Notes: generated from the letters alone by a model not told the origin. DNA of 64,000 bases from JAVJUS01 sp040220455 (GCA_040220455.1 JAVJUS010000075.1:62001-126000), one strand, 5' to 3'. Numbered from the stretch's first letter, positions 31,807-41,003 are shown. Numbers and translations: made by a program.

Positions 31807-33708
31807 ATGGATCCGTCCTTCCTGTTCCTCCAGTTCCTGGCGGGCCTCGCCTCGGCGAGCCAGCTCTTCCTCGTCGCGTGCGGGCTGACGATCATCTTCG
31901 GCGTCACCCGGATCGTGAACTTCGCCCATGGCAGCCTCTACATGCTGGGGGCCTATGTCGCCTATTCGCTGGGTGGGCCGGCGATGGCGAGCCTGGGCCC
32001 GGTCGCCGGATTCTGGGCGGCGACCCTGGGAGCGGCGCTGGTGGTCGGCGGCATCGGCCTGGCGCTCGAGATCCTGGTCCTGCGCCGCATCTACAGGGCG
32101 CCCGAGCTCTTCCAGCTCGTCGCCACCTTCGGCGTGGTGCTGATCGTCCAGGACGCGGTGCTGGCGATCTGGGGTGCGCAGGACCTGATGGGTCCGCGCG
32201 CGCCCGGGCTCAGCGGGGCGGTCGAGATCCTGGGGCGGCGCTTCCCGGAATACGAGCTGGTGCTGATCGCCGCCGGCCCGGTGGTGCTGGCAGCGCTGTG
32301 GGGTGTGTTCCACCGCACCCGCTGGGGCGTGCTCGTACGCGCGGCGACGCAGGACCGGGAGATGGTCGGCGCGCTCGGCGTCAATCAGGCGCTGCTGTTC
32401 ACCGGCGTCGTCTGCCTGGGCGCGGCGCTCGCCGGGCTGGCCGGGGCCCTGCAGCTCCCGCGTGAGCCGGCAAACCCCTTCATGGACGTCAACGTGATCG
32501 TCGAGGCCTTCGTCGTCACGGTGATCGGCGGCATGGGGAGCGTCGTCGGCGCCTTCCTCGCCGCCCTGATCATCGGCCAACTCCAGGCCTTCGGCATCCT
32601 CGTCTTCCCGAAGATCACGCTGGTGCTGGTCTTCCTGGTGATGGCGGTGGTCCTGGTGCTGCGCCCGCGCGGCCTGCTCGGCCGGGAGGAGAGCGGGTCG
32701 GCGCGCGGCGAGGTGCCGAGCCGGCCGCTCGTGCCCATGGGCCGGGCCGGACGGCTCGCCTGGACGGCGATCCTGGCGGCGGCCGTCCTGGTTCCGCCGC
32801 TGCTCGACGCCTTCGCGCTCAAGCTCCTGACCGAAGTGCTGGTCTTCTCCCTGTTCGCCATGAGCCTCGGCTTCCTCATGGGCACCGGTGGCATGATCTC
32901 CTTCGGCCACGCCGCCTTCTTCGGGCTCGGCGCCTATGCCGCCGCGCTCGCGGTCGAGCATTTCGCCGTGCCGATGACGCCCGCGCTGATCGCCGCGCCG
33001 CTGGCGGCGGCGGCCGGGGCGGCGCTGTTCGGCGTGTTCGTCGTGCGCCTGTCCGGCGTCTACGCCGCGATGCTGACCCTGGCCTTCGCGCAGATCGTCT
33101 GGTCCATGGCCTTCCAGTGGTACGAGGTGACCGGCGGCGACAACGGCATCCTGGGCGTCTGGCCGGCCGACTGGGCCTCGGGCCGGCTCGCCTACTACTA
33201 CCTGGCGCTGGTGCTGGCGGGCGCGGCGATCTGGGGGCTGCGGCGCGCGACCTTCGCGCCCTTCGGCTATGCCCTGCGGGCCGGTCGGGACAGCGCGGCC
33301 CGGGCCGACGCGATCGGGATCGACGTGCGCCGGGTGCGCTGGGTGGCGAGCCTGATCGCCGGCGCGGCGGCCGGGCTCGCGGGCGGGCTCTACGCCTTCT
33401 CGCGCGGGAGCGTCGATCCGGAGGTCCTGGCCATCCCGACCTCGGTCGACGCGCTGGTCATGGTCCTGCTGGGCGGCGTCCACGCCGTGCTCGGCCCTCT
33501 CGCGGGCGGTGTCGTGCTGCCGGTGCTGGAGGCCTACGTGATGCCGCTGACCGACTACTGGCGCCTGCTGCTGGGGCTGATCATCCTGGCCCTCGTGCTC
33601 GCCTTCCCGGGCGGCCTCGCCGGCGTGGCCGAAGGGCTCGGCGCCCGGCTCGGGCGGGGGATGCCCGGACGAGCCGGCGCGGACTCGGACGCGGAGGCGG
33701 CGCGATGA
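31807..33708 (+). CDS. Fused LivH-LivM branched-chain-type ABC permease
   Basis: A 633-residue membrane protein joining the two permease subunits usually encoded separately. Residues 1-290 are LivH-like (LFLVACGLTIIFGVTRIVNF, then VVTVIGGMGSVVGAFLAAL). A short hydrophilic linker (about 291-315, RPRGLLGREESGSARGEVPS) leads to a LivM-like half (GFLMGTGGMISFGHAAFFGL, RADAIGIDVRRVRWVASLIA, VLLGGVHAVLGPLAGG). About 16 or more helices are expected. Fusions of this kind are known in some Liv-type systems. The stop overlaps the LivG-type ATPase by ATGA. Confidence 0.92.
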   Translation: MDPSFLFLQFLAGLASASQLFLVACGLTIIFGVTRIVNFAHGSLYMLGAYVAYSLGGPAMASLGPVAGFWAATLGAALVVGGIGLALEILVLRRIYRAPELFQLVATFGVVLIVQDAVLAIWGAQDLMGPRAPGLSGAVEILGRRFPEYELVLIAAGPVVLAALWGVFHRTRWGVLVRAATQDREMVGALGVNQALLFTGVVCLGAALAGLAGALQLPREPANPFMDVNVIVEAFVVTVIGGMGSVVGAFLAALIIGQLQAFGILVFPKITLVLVFLVMAVVLVLRPRGLLGREESGSARGEVPSRPLVPMGRAGRLAWTAILAAAVLVPPLLDAFALKLLTEVLVFSLFAMSLGFLMGTGGMISFGHAAFFGLGAYAAALAVEHFAVPMTPALIAAPLAAAAGAALFGVFVVRLSGVYAAMLTLAFAQIVWSMAFQWYEVTGGDNGILGVWPADWASGRLAYYYLALVLAGAAIWGLRRATFAPFGYALRAGRDSAARADAIGIDVRRVRWVASLIAGAAAGLAGGLYAFSRGSVDPEVLAIPTSVDALVMVLLGGVHAVLGPLAGGVVLPVLEAYVMPLTDYWRLLLGLIILALVLAFPGGLAGVAEGLGARLGRGMPGRAGADSDAEAAR

Positions 33709-34475
33709 GCGTGCTGGTCGTCGAGGATCTGGCCAAGGCGTTCGGCGGCGTGCGCGCGGTCGACGGCGTCTCCTTCACGCTCGGCCCGCGCGAGCTTCTG
33801 GCCATGATCGGGCCGAACGGGGCGGGCAAGTCGACCTGCTTCAACATGGTCGGCGGCCAGCTCCGCCCCGACCGGGGCCGCGTCGCCATCCTGGGCCGCG
33901 ACACGGTCGGCTGGCCGTCGCGGCGAATCTGGCGGCTGGGCGTCGGGCGAACCTTCCAGATCACCGCCACCTTCGCCTCGATGACGGTGCGCGAGAACGT
34001 TCAGACGGCGCTGCTCTCCCGTCACCGGCGGCTCGGCGGGCTGTGGCGCTTCGCCCGGGACCTCTACCGGGAGGAGGCCGACGCCGTCCTCTATCGCGTC
34101 GGCATGGCCGACCAGGCCGACCGGGCGGCCGGCGTGCTGGCCTATGGCGACCTCAAGCGGCTGGAGCTGGCGGTGGCGCTGGCCAACGATCCGACGCTGC
34201 TGCTCATGGACGAGCCGACGGCCGGCATGGCGCCGGGCGAGCGTCGCGATCTCATGGCCCTGGCCGCGCGGATCGTGAAGGAGCAGGGAGTGAGCGTGCT
34301 GTTCACCGAGCACGACATGGACGTCGTCTTCGGCCATGCCGACCGGGTGCTCGTCCTCGACCGCGGCCGGGTCGTCACCGAGGGCCCGCCCGCCGCCGTG
34401 CGCGACGACCCGGAGGTCCGGCGCATCTATCTGGGCGGCACGGCCGGCCGGGCCGGCCGGGAGGGCGCGGCATGA
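33705..34475 (+). CDS. LivG-type ABC transporter ATP-binding protein
   Basis: A 256-residue ATPase. Walker A is GPNGAGKST, the Q-loop segment VGRTFQITATFASMTVRENV is typical of LivG, Walker B is LLLMDEPTAGMAPGE and the switch His is in FTEHDMDVVFGHAD. The ABC signature is atypical, LAYGDLKRLELAVAL, as in many LivG proteins where SYG replaces SGG. The C-terminal IYLGG motif of the family is present. It pairs with the LivF-type ATPase downstream, overlapping it by ATGA (34472). Confidence 0.93.
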   Translation: MSVLVVEDLAKAFGGVRAVDGVSFTLGPRELLAMIGPNGAGKSTCFNMVGGQLRPDRGRVAILGRDTVGWPSRRIWRLGVGRTFQITATFASMTVRENVQTALLSRHRRLGGLWRFARDLYREEADAVLYRVGMADQADRAAGVLAYGDLKRLELAVALANDPTLLLMDEPTAGMAPGERRDLMALAARIVKEQGVSVLFTEHDMDVVFGHADRVLVLDRGRVVTEGPPAAVRDDPEVRRIYLGGTAGRAGREGAA

Positions 34476-35188
34476 CGGCGTCGGCGCTGCTGGAGGTCCG
34501 CGATCTGACCACGCGCTACGGCCGGGCGTTGATCCTGGAGGGGCTCGACCTGGACGTGGCGGCGGGGCAGGTGGTCGCGCTGCTGGGCCGTAACGGGGCC
34601 GGCAAGTCGACCACGATGAAGAGCGTCATGGGCCTGGTGCCCGGCGCCCGGGGCGCGGTGCGATTCGACGGCCGCGCGCTCGACCGTATGCCGCCCTACC
34701 GCATCGCCCGGGCCGGCCTCGGCTACGTGCCGGAGGATCGCCGGCTGTTCCCCGAGCTGAGCGTGGCGGAGAACCTGGAGGTCGGCCGCCAGCCGCCGCG
34801 ACCGGGCGTTGCCGAATGGACGCGCGAGCGGCTGTTCGCCCTGTTCCCGAACCTGGCGGAGATGCGCGGCCGCCCGGCCGGGCGGATGTCCGGCGGCGAG
34901 CAGCAGATGCTGACCATCGCGCGCACGCTGATGGGCAACCCCAAGGCCATCCTGCTCGACGAGCCGTCGGAGGGCATCGCGCCGGTAATCGTCGACCAGA
35001 TGATCGAGACGATCCTGGCGCTCAAGCGCGAGGGCGTCGCGGTTCTCCTGTCCGAGCAGAACCTGAATTTCGCCCGGACGGTGAGCGACCGCGCCTACGT
35101 CATCGTCAAGGGCCGCATCCGCTACGAGGGCACGATGGCGGATCTGGCCGCCGACGAAGTGGCGCAGGCGGCCTATCTGGCGGTTTGA
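34472..35188 (+). CDS. LivF-type ABC transporter ATP-binding protein
   Basis: A 238-residue ATPase with Walker A GRNGAGKST, Q-loop region GYVPEDRRLFPELSVAENL (a LivF hallmark), signature MSGGEQQMLTIARTL, Walker B ILLDEPSEGIAP and a final Q-N segment (LSEQNLNFARTVSDRAYV) in place of the switch His, as is normal for LivF. It completes the importer with the binding protein, the fused permease and LivG. Hydantoinase A follows 138 nt downstream on the same strand. Confidence 0.93.
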   Translation: MTASALLEVRDLTTRYGRALILEGLDLDVAAGQVVALLGRNGAGKSTTMKSVMGLVPGARGAVRFDGRALDRMPPYRIARAGLGYVPEDRRLFPELSVAENLEVGRQPPRPGVAEWTRERLFALFPNLAEMRGRPAGRMSGGEQQMLTIARTLMGNPKAILLDEPSEGIAPVIVDQMIETILALKREGVAVLLSEQNLNFARTVSDRAYVIVKGRIRYEGTMADLAADEVAQAAYLAV

Positions 35189-35326
35189 GGGGGGCGAGGC
35201 CGGTTCGCGCCCTCGCGGAGTGTGCACCGCAGCACATCTCCTGCTTGGACCCCGTACGGGTTCCTGGTTAAGAATGTCGCACCCCGCCCGAGACCGCAGC
35301 CGGCCGGAAAGGACCGTCCCGGAACC

Positions 35327-37492
35327 ATGGCGACGCGAGACGGATCCCTCGACGATCTCGCTTCATCCGCGGCAGGCGCCGACGGGCGCGTCGCCGAGAC
35401 GGCGTCCTCGCTCGACAGCACGGTCGTCGGCGTCGATGTCGGCGGCACTTTCACCGACCTGGTGACGGTCGACGGCCGCACCGGCCGGGTCGCCGTCGCC
35501 AAGGTGCCGACGACGCTCGACAACCAGGCCTTCGGCGTGCTCGCCGCGATCGACGAGGCCGCCATCGACCTGGCCGGTCCGACGGTCATCGTCCACGGCA
35601 CGACGACGACGACCAACGCCCTGCTGGAGCGCAAGATCGCCTCGGTCGGGCTGATCACGACACAAGGTTTCCGCGACGTCCTGGAGCTCGGCCGGCGCAC
35701 GCGGCCCAGCCCCTACGGCATGACCGGCACGTTCGTCCCGCTGATTCCGCGCGACCGCCGGCTCGAGGTGCCCGAGCGCATGGACGCGGAGGGTCGGGAG
35801 GTCGTGCCGCTCGACGAGGAGGCGGTCGCCGGGGCGGTCGCGGCCTTGCGCGAGGCGGGCGCGGAGAGCCTCGTCATCCACTTCCTGCATGCCTATGCCA
35901 ATCCCGCCCACGAACTGCGCGCCGCCGAGATCGCCCGGGAGGTCTGGCCCGAGGCCCATGTCACCCTGGGCCACGCCGTCGTGCCGGAGTTCCGGGAGTA
36001 CGAGCGGGGTACGACCGCCGCGATCAACGCCGCCGTGATGCCCGTCCTCGACCGCTATCTGGGCCGGCTGACGGGCGAGCTCGGCAAGCGGGGCTACCGC
36101 GGCGACCTGATGGTCATGCGCGGCAACGGCGGCACGGTCTCCGCCCGGCTCGTGACAGGGCAGGCGGTCAAGACCGTGATGTCCGGGCCCGCATCCGGCG
36201 TCATGGCGGCGGCGCATGCCGGCCGCGCGGCCGGCTTCGGCGACCTGATCACCTACGACATGGGCGGCACCTCGACCGATGTCGGGCTGGTGCGCGGCGG
36301 GCTGCCGGCGATCTCGGCCGAGCTCGATCTCGAATACGCCATGCCGATCCATGTGCCGATGGTCGATGTCCGCACGATCGGCGCCGGCGGCGGCTCGATC
36401 GCGCGGGTCGACGCCGGCGGGCTGCTGCGCGTCGGTCCGGAGAGCGCGGGGGCCGTGCCGGGGCCGATCTGCTACGGCCGCGGCGGCACGGCGCCGACGA
36501 TCACCGACGCCGACCTGGTGCTCGGCCGGCTCGACCCGGACCGGCTACTCGCCGTCGACAGCGCGCCGCCGATCGAGGCGGTGCGCGCGGCGCTGGAGCG
36601 GGAGATCGGCGCGCCGCTCGGCCTCGACGCGGTCGGCGCGGCGGAGGCGATCCTGCGCGTCGCCCATGACCGCATGGCCGGGGCGATCCGCATGGTCACG
36701 CTCGCCCGCGGCCACGACCCGCGCGGCTTCGCGCTGTTCGCCTTCGGCGGGGCGGGGCCGCTGCACGCCACGGCGCTGGCGCGGGAGCTGGGCATTCCGC
36801 GCGTCGTCGTTCCGGTGCGCCCCGGCATGACCAACGCCATCGGCTGCGTCGTCGCCGATGTCCGCCACGACTTCGTGCGCACCGTCAACCGGGCGCTCGA
36901 CGACCTGGACACCGAGACGATCCGCCGGGTGCTCGATGGCCAGGTAGCCGAGGCGCGCGCCGCCATCGCCCGGGAGAGCGTGCCGATCGAGGGCGTCGAC
37001 GTCCGCTTCGCCGCGGCGATGCAGTTCCGCGGCCAGACCCATGTGCTGACCGTCGATCTCGACCCCGACGACCTGTCGCCCATCGCGTTGCGCCGGGCCT
37101 TCGAGGCGGCCTACGACGCCCGCTTCGCCGTGCGCCTGCCGGAGATTCCGGCGGTCGTCGTCAACCTGGAGACGACGGTGATCGGCGGCCGGCACCGGGT
37201 CGACCTGGCCACGCTGGCGCCGAAGACGGGACAGGGCGGCGGCGATCCGGCCGCCGCGGCGCCGCGCCGGTCGGTGCGCTTCGCCGGCGCCTGGGTCGAC
37301 ACGCCGGTGGTCGACCGCGCGGCGCTGGGGCCCGGATCGCGCCTCGCCGGGCCCGCGATCGTCACCCAGATGGACACAACGCTGGTGCTGGAGCCTGGCG
37401 ACGCCGCCGAAGCCGACGGGGCCGGCAATCTCGTCGTCACGGTTGTGGCCGCGGCCGATCCCCGGCCGGATCAGGAGGCGCCCCATCCATGA
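35327..37492 (+). CDS. hyuA: Hydantoinase A / 5-oxoprolinase family, ATP-binding subunit
   Basis: A 721-residue protein with an actin-like ATP-binding core. The signature VGVDVGGTFTDLVTV is at about 34-48, followed by VHGTTTTTNALLERK, MVMRGNGGTVSARL, DMGGTSTDVGLV and FAFGGAGPLHATALARELG. With HyuB it hydrolyses cyclic amides (hydantoins, 5-oxoproline, related lactams) with ATP. The ATG at 35327 gives a 30-residue hydrophilic leader not seen in all homologues, so a later start is possible. Its place behind the N-heterocycle genes and Liv transporter suggests it opens the lactam made by the upstream reductase; that link is inferred. ATGA overlap with hyuB. Confidence 0.92.
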   Translation: MATRDGSLDDLASSAAGADGRVAETASSLDSTVVGVDVGGTFTDLVTVDGRTGRVAVAKVPTTLDNQAFGVLAAIDEAAIDLAGPTVIVHGTTTTTNALLERKIASVGLITTQGFRDVLELGRRTRPSPYGMTGTFVPLIPRDRRLEVPERMDAEGREVVPLDEEAVAGAVAALREAGAESLVIHFLHAYANPAHELRAAEIAREVWPEAHVTLGHAVVPEFREYERGTTAAINAAVMPVLDRYLGRLTGELGKRGYRGDLMVMRGNGGTVSARLVTGQAVKTVMSGPASGVMAAAHAGRAAGFGDLITYDMGGTSTDVGLVRGGLPAISAELDLEYAMPIHVPMVDVRTIGAGGGSIARVDAGGLLRVGPESAGAVPGPICYGRGGTAPTITDADLVLGRLDPDRLLAVDSAPPIEAVRAALEREIGAPLGLDAVGAAEAILRVAHDRMAGAIRMVTLARGHDPRGFALFAFGGAGPLHATALARELGIPRVVVPVRPGMTNAIGCVVADVRHDFVRTVNRALDDLDTETIRRVLDGQVAEARAAIARESVPIEGVDVRFAAAMQFRGQTHVLTVDLDPDDLSPIALRRAFEAAYDARFAVRLPEIPAVVVNLETTVIGGRHRVDLATLAPKTGQGGGDPAAAAPRRSVRFAGAWVDTPVVDRAALGPGSRLAGPAIVTQMDTTLVLEPGDAAEADGAGNLVVTVVAAADPRPDQEAPHP

Positions 37493-39222
37493 CCGACGCG
37501 CGCGGTGACGACCTGGATCCGATCACGCTGACGGTGCTGGAAAACGGCCTCCAGCAGGTCTGCAACGAGATGGACCTGGCGTTCTCACGCTCTGCCTTCT
37601 CCCCCGTGATCGCGGAGGCGAACGACCGGTCGGACGGGATTTACGCCGCGGATACCGGCGACCTCGTCGCCCAAGGGGAGGGCGGCCTGCCGATCTTCGT
37701 CGGCACGATGCAGGATTCGACCAAGGCCGTGCTCGCCCAAATTCGGGCCGGCCGCGCCGACCCGCCGGAGCCGGGCGACGTCTACATCGTCAACGACCCC
37801 TATCTGGGCGGCACGCATCTGATGGACGTGCGCTTCGTCGCCCCGTTCTTCCACGACGGGCGGCTCTTCGCCTGGCTCGCCAATACCGGGCACTGGCCCG
37901 ATATCGGCGGCGCGGTGCCGGGCGGGTTCTCGGCGACGGCGACCGAGGTCGAGCAGGAAGGCCTGCGCCTGCCGCCGGTCAAGCTGTTCAAGCGCGGCGA
38001 GATGGATCGCGAGATCTACGCGATCATCACCTCGAACATCCGTGTCGCCGATCAGCGTATCGGCGATATTCGGGCCCAGGCCGCCGCGCTCGAGGTCGGC
38101 GCCCGGCGGTTCGAGGCGCTGCTGTCGCGCTACGGCGCCGGAACGGTGGAACGGGCGATCGGCGCCTTGCGCGCGCGGGCGGCGGCACGGATGCGCGCGC
38201 TGATCGCGCCGATCCCGGACGGCACCTACCACGCCACGGCGACAGTCGACTCCGACGGTGTCGTCGACGAGCCGCTGACGATCGACCTCTCCGTGCGCAA
38301 GGAGGGCACGGAGCTGCATTTCGATCTGTCGCGGTCGAGCCCGCCCTGCCGGGGGCCGATGAACAGCGTCATCGCGACGACGCGCTCTTCCGTCTATCTC
38401 GCGATCAAGCACCTCTTTCCGGAGGCGCCGATCAACGCCGGCACCTTCGAGCCGCTGCACGTGGCGACGCCACGCGGGACCTTCCTCGACGCCCGGTATC
38501 CGCGTCCGGTCTCCGGCTGCGCGGCCGAGGTCTCGCAACGCATCGCCGAGGCGGTGTTCGCGGCCCTGGTGCCGGCGCTGCCCGACCGGGCGACGGCGGC
38601 GCCCGCCGGCACCAGCGGCAACTTCGCGCTCGGCGGCGTCGATCCGGCGCGCGGCCGGCCCTTCGTGATGTACCAGATCTCGGGCGGCGGCTATGGCGGC
38701 AACGCCGACCATGACGGGCTGACCAACGGCTGCTCGACCATCGGCATTTCCAAGATGCCGCCGATCGAGGTGATGGAGCAGTACTACCCCGTCCTCTACG
38801 AAACCTACGCTCTGCACGAGGGATCCGGCGGACCGGGCCGGCATCGCGGCGGCTTCGGCGTGCACTACCGCGTGCGGCTGCGCCGCGGCGCGGCGACGGC
38901 GTCCTTCGTCATGGATCACGGCCGCGTCGGGCCACAGGGCGTGCTGGGCGGCGGCGACGGCAAGCCGAACCGGGTCGAGATCCGCTATGCCGACGGGCGG
39001 GTCCACGTGCCGCCGCATCTCTCCAAGGCCCAGGGCGTCGCACTGGCCGAGGGCGACGTAGTGGCCGTCTGGACCCCCGGCGGCGGCGGGTACGGCGATC
39101 CGGCGGAGCGCGATCCGGCAGCCGTCGCCCGTGACGTGGCGCTCGGCTACTACACCGAGGCGGAGGCGGCGGCGCTGTTCGGGCCGTCGGCGGGTCGTCG
39201 GCCGGCGACTGGCGGGGATTGA
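37489..39222 (+). CDS. hyuB: Hydantoinase B / 5-oxoprolinase family, amide-hydrolysing subunit
   Basis: A 577-residue protein of the HyuB family. It opens DPITLTVLENGLQQVCNEMD and contains FSPVIAEANDRSDGIYA, GDVYIVNDPYLGGTHLMDV, FAWLANTGHWPDIGGAVPGG and GGGGYGDPAERDP near the C-terminus, all hallmarks. HyuB carries the metal-dependent amidase activity that acts with HyuA. Length is typical. It is the last gene of the plus-strand catabolic series; the following lipoprotein gene has its own ribosome site and a possible promoter. No terminator with a T-run was found. Confidence 0.92.
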   Translation: MTDARGDDLDPITLTVLENGLQQVCNEMDLAFSRSAFSPVIAEANDRSDGIYAADTGDLVAQGEGGLPIFVGTMQDSTKAVLAQIRAGRADPPEPGDVYIVNDPYLGGTHLMDVRFVAPFFHDGRLFAWLANTGHWPDIGGAVPGGFSATATEVEQEGLRLPPVKLFKRGEMDREIYAIITSNIRVADQRIGDIRAQAAALEVGARRFEALLSRYGAGTVERAIGALRARAAARMRALIAPIPDGTYHATATVDSDGVVDEPLTIDLSVRKEGTELHFDLSRSSPPCRGPMNSVIATTRSSVYLAIKHLFPEAPINAGTFEPLHVATPRGTFLDARYPRPVSGCAAEVSQRIAEAVFAALVPALPDRATAAPAGTSGNFALGGVDPARGRPFVMYQISGGGYGGNADHDGLTNGCSTIGISKMPPIEVMEQYYPVLYETYALHEGSGGPGRHRGGFGVHYRVRLRRGAATASFVMDHGRVGPQGVLGGGDGKPNRVEIRYADGRVHVPPHLSKAQGVALAEGDVVAVWTPGGGGYGDPAERDPAAVARDVALGYYTEAEAAALFGPSAGRRPATGGD

Positions 39223-39241
39223 ACGTCCCTGTCCCGATCGC

Positions 39242-39271
39242 TTGTCGCGATTGTTAGAATCAGACTACGCT
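39242..39271 (+). promoter_or_regulatory. Weak promoter candidate upstream of lipoprotein gene
   Basis: TTGTCG (39242-39247) and TACGCT (39266-39271) are 18 nt apart in a short stretch less GC-rich than its surroundings, about 40 nt before the GTG start. TAGAAT (39255-39260) is a better -10 match but lacks a -35. Suggestive only. Confidence 0.25.
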
Positions 39272-39312
39272 CCCCTCTATTGCGCAATTCAGTTTCGATA
39301 GAGGGGGCTGTC

Positions 39313-39915
39313 GTGAACGCAGTGACAGGAAATAGGGCAACGCTGTTCCGTCTCGCGGCCGGTGCCTCCGGCCTCGCGCTTCTCCTCGCGGGTTGCGAAC
39401 TCGCGGGGATCGTCGCGGAGGCCGAGCCGTCCTTCGTCTCCGTCGGGGGCCCGACCGGCGCCGTGAACGATCTGGACTACAAGGCGACGACAGCGGTCGC
39501 CAACCTCACGGTGTTCCCCGACGCGGACATCGTCCTGCGCCGCGCCTTCTCCGAGGCCGCGGTCGCCTCGCCCTCGGCGCCGCAGCTTCCGGTCGATTGC
39601 ACCGTCGACGGCACGGTCGCGACCTGCGAGGCGGTGTTCCCGACGGCCTTCGACGCCAACCAGCCCGTCTTCGATGTCGACACGACGGTCTTCTATCAGT
39701 GGGTCATCGCCTATGGCGAGGCGGGCGGGCAGGTCGCCAGCGACGTTCGGTCCTTCACCATCGAGGCGGCGCGATCCTGCGCTTTCGACGATGTCGGGCC
39801 CGACCTCGGCGCCGGCGACTGCTCGGCCGAGCGGGTCTGCTCCAGCGTGACGGTGCAGCTCCTGGGAACGCCAGGCCTGGAGACCGTGCCGCGCTGCCAC
39901 GTCCCGGCGCCGTGA
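39313..39915 (+). CDS. Lipoprotein of unknown function
   Basis: A 200-residue protein with a type II signal: RLAAGASGLALLLAGCEL, lipobox LAGC with Cys28. The GTG at 39313 was chosen because GAGGGGG (39301-39307) is five nt upstream; a TTG at 39280 would add 11 residues. The mature part is acidic and rich in Val, Thr and Ala, with predicted beta strands (FVSVGGPTGAVNDLDYKATT, FYQWVIAYGEAGGQVAS) and seven further cysteines, including C-x9-C and a Cys-rich end, suggesting disulfide bonds in the periplasm or at the cell surface. I do not recognise a family. It stands alone between hyuB and a convergent membrane-protein gene. Confidence 0.65.
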   Translation: MNAVTGNRATLFRLAAGASGLALLLAGCELAGIVAEAEPSFVSVGGPTGAVNDLDYKATTAVANLTVFPDADIVLRRAFSEAAVASPSAPQLPVDCTVDGTVATCEAVFPTAFDANQPVFDVDTTVFYQWVIAYGEAGGQVASDVRSFTIEAARSCAFDDVGPDLGAGDCSAERVCSSVTVQLLGTPGLETVPRCHVPAP

Positions 39916-39979
39916 GCGGGTAGCCGCGCCGGTCCCCGGCAATCCCGGCGTGAGCGGCCGGATATCGTCCCGGGCCGCT

Positions 39980-40258
39980 TCAGCCGGGGGTGGCGTCGCT
40001 CCCGCGACCGCCCATCTCCTCACCGAGCGCGATCGGCCAGGCATGGATGGCGAGCTTGACGCAGGCCGCGAAGAGGGCGAGCGCGGCGATCGCGTCGGCC
40101 GTCCCCCAGACGGCCACCGGCATGTCGAGCAGGGCGAGGGCACTGGTCGTCACGCCGAGGACGAGGACGCCCATGGTCGAGAAGACAAGCAGCGCCAGCG
40201 CGCCGATGGTCGCCGCGGCGCGCAGGCGGGCTCCGCTGGTCGCGATCGAGCGGATCAT
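39980..40258 (-). CDS. Small two-helix membrane protein, unknown function
   Basis: A 92-residue protein on the minus strand with two clear hydrophobic segments (TIGALALLVFSTMGVLVLG, about 17-35, and AIAALALFAACVKLAIHAW, about 56-74) and a hydrophilic C-terminus (EEMGGRGSDATPG). The ATG at 40258 is preceded by AGGAGG (40269-40274) at a 10-nt spacing, which decides the start. The overlapping plus-strand frames lack such a signal. No family is recognised. Confidence 0.6.
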   Translation of the reverse strand: MIRSIATSGARLRAAATIGALALLVFSTMGVLVLGVTTSALALLDMPVAVWGTADAIAALALFAACVKLAIHAWPIALGEEMGGRGSDATPG

Positions 40259-40616
40259 GTCGTCGTTGCCTCCTAAGGCGCGGCCCGGCGGCCGTCGCCT
40301 GTCGCGCCGGATCGCCGCCGGCACACGGCACGTGAGCATCGGGACGGGGCGATGGAGGTCGCGCGGCGGCGAGGGTCGCCTCACACGCTCGGTATGCCCC
40401 GGGGCGGCCACCATGACGGGCGGTTCGGCCCCGTCGATCTCATGCGCCCGTCCGCGCCGGCCATCAAGAGGCATGAGCGCGACCGCTTTGGTCGCGGACC
40501 GATCCGGTTCATTCGCCCCAGGGGCCGGATTCGGCCCGCCGCGCGGCATGGCGGGCGCGAACCGGCCATGATATGACGGTGGCGCATGGCCGACCGGCGC
40601 CGGGAGGGGGAGAGCG
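40259..40616. other. 358-nt divergent spacer
   Basis: This region separates the minus-strand two-helix protein from the plus-strand DUF805 gene and must hold both promoters, but no good -35/-10 pair was found. One perfect hairpin is present: CGCGACC (40478-40484) with GGTCGCG (40490-40496), loop GCTTT. Open frames on both strands give only low-complexity products and were not called. Confidence 0.4.
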
Positions 40617-40964
40617 ATGGGCGGTATCGACCTGAACTACATGTTCACCACGGCCGACGGGCGGATCGGGCGCCTGACGTGGTGGCTGGGCGTGGCGATT
40701 CTGTACCTCGCCGGGCTGATCCTCTACGCGCTGTTCGGCGGCGGCGGGATCGTGCCCTTCGTGCTCAACATCCTGCTGCTGGTCGCCGGCCTCATGCTGC
40801 ACATCAAGCGCTTCCACGACCGGGGCAAGTCCGGATGGTGGGTGCTGATCCTGTTCGTGCCGGTGATCGGCGTGATCTGGGCGATCGTCGATCTCGGCAT
40901 CCTGCAGGGCGACGGCGGCCCCAACCGCTTCGGCGAATTGCCGCCGGAGCGGCGGACGGCCTGA
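40617..40964 (+). CDS. DUF805 family membrane protein
   Basis: A 115-residue inner-membrane protein. DUF805 hallmarks are GRIGRLTWWLGVAILYLAG near the N-terminus, the central IKRFHDRGKSGWWVLIL (about 63-79) and a C-terminal helix (VPVIGVIWAIVDLGIL) ending in GPNRFGE. Three to four helices are expected. Family function is unknown; members occur with stress or phage-related loci in other bacteria. The ATG follows GGAGGGGGAGAG closely. Another small membrane-protein gene follows 39 nt later and may be co-transcribed. Confidence 0.88.
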   Translation: MGGIDLNYMFTTADGRIGRLTWWLGVAILYLAGLILYALFGGGGIVPFVLNILLLVAGLMLHIKRFHDRGKSGWWVLILFVPVIGVIWAIVDLGILQGDGGPNRFGELPPERRTA

Positions 40965-41003
40965 GACGCGAAAGCCGGTCGGCGGAGGACAGGAGGACAC
41001 GCC

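Noticed and set aside
31572..32465. Plus-strand frame starting in the repeat region and running into the Liv permease
   Set aside because: It reads the permease in the wrong frame and begins within palindromic repeat sequence.
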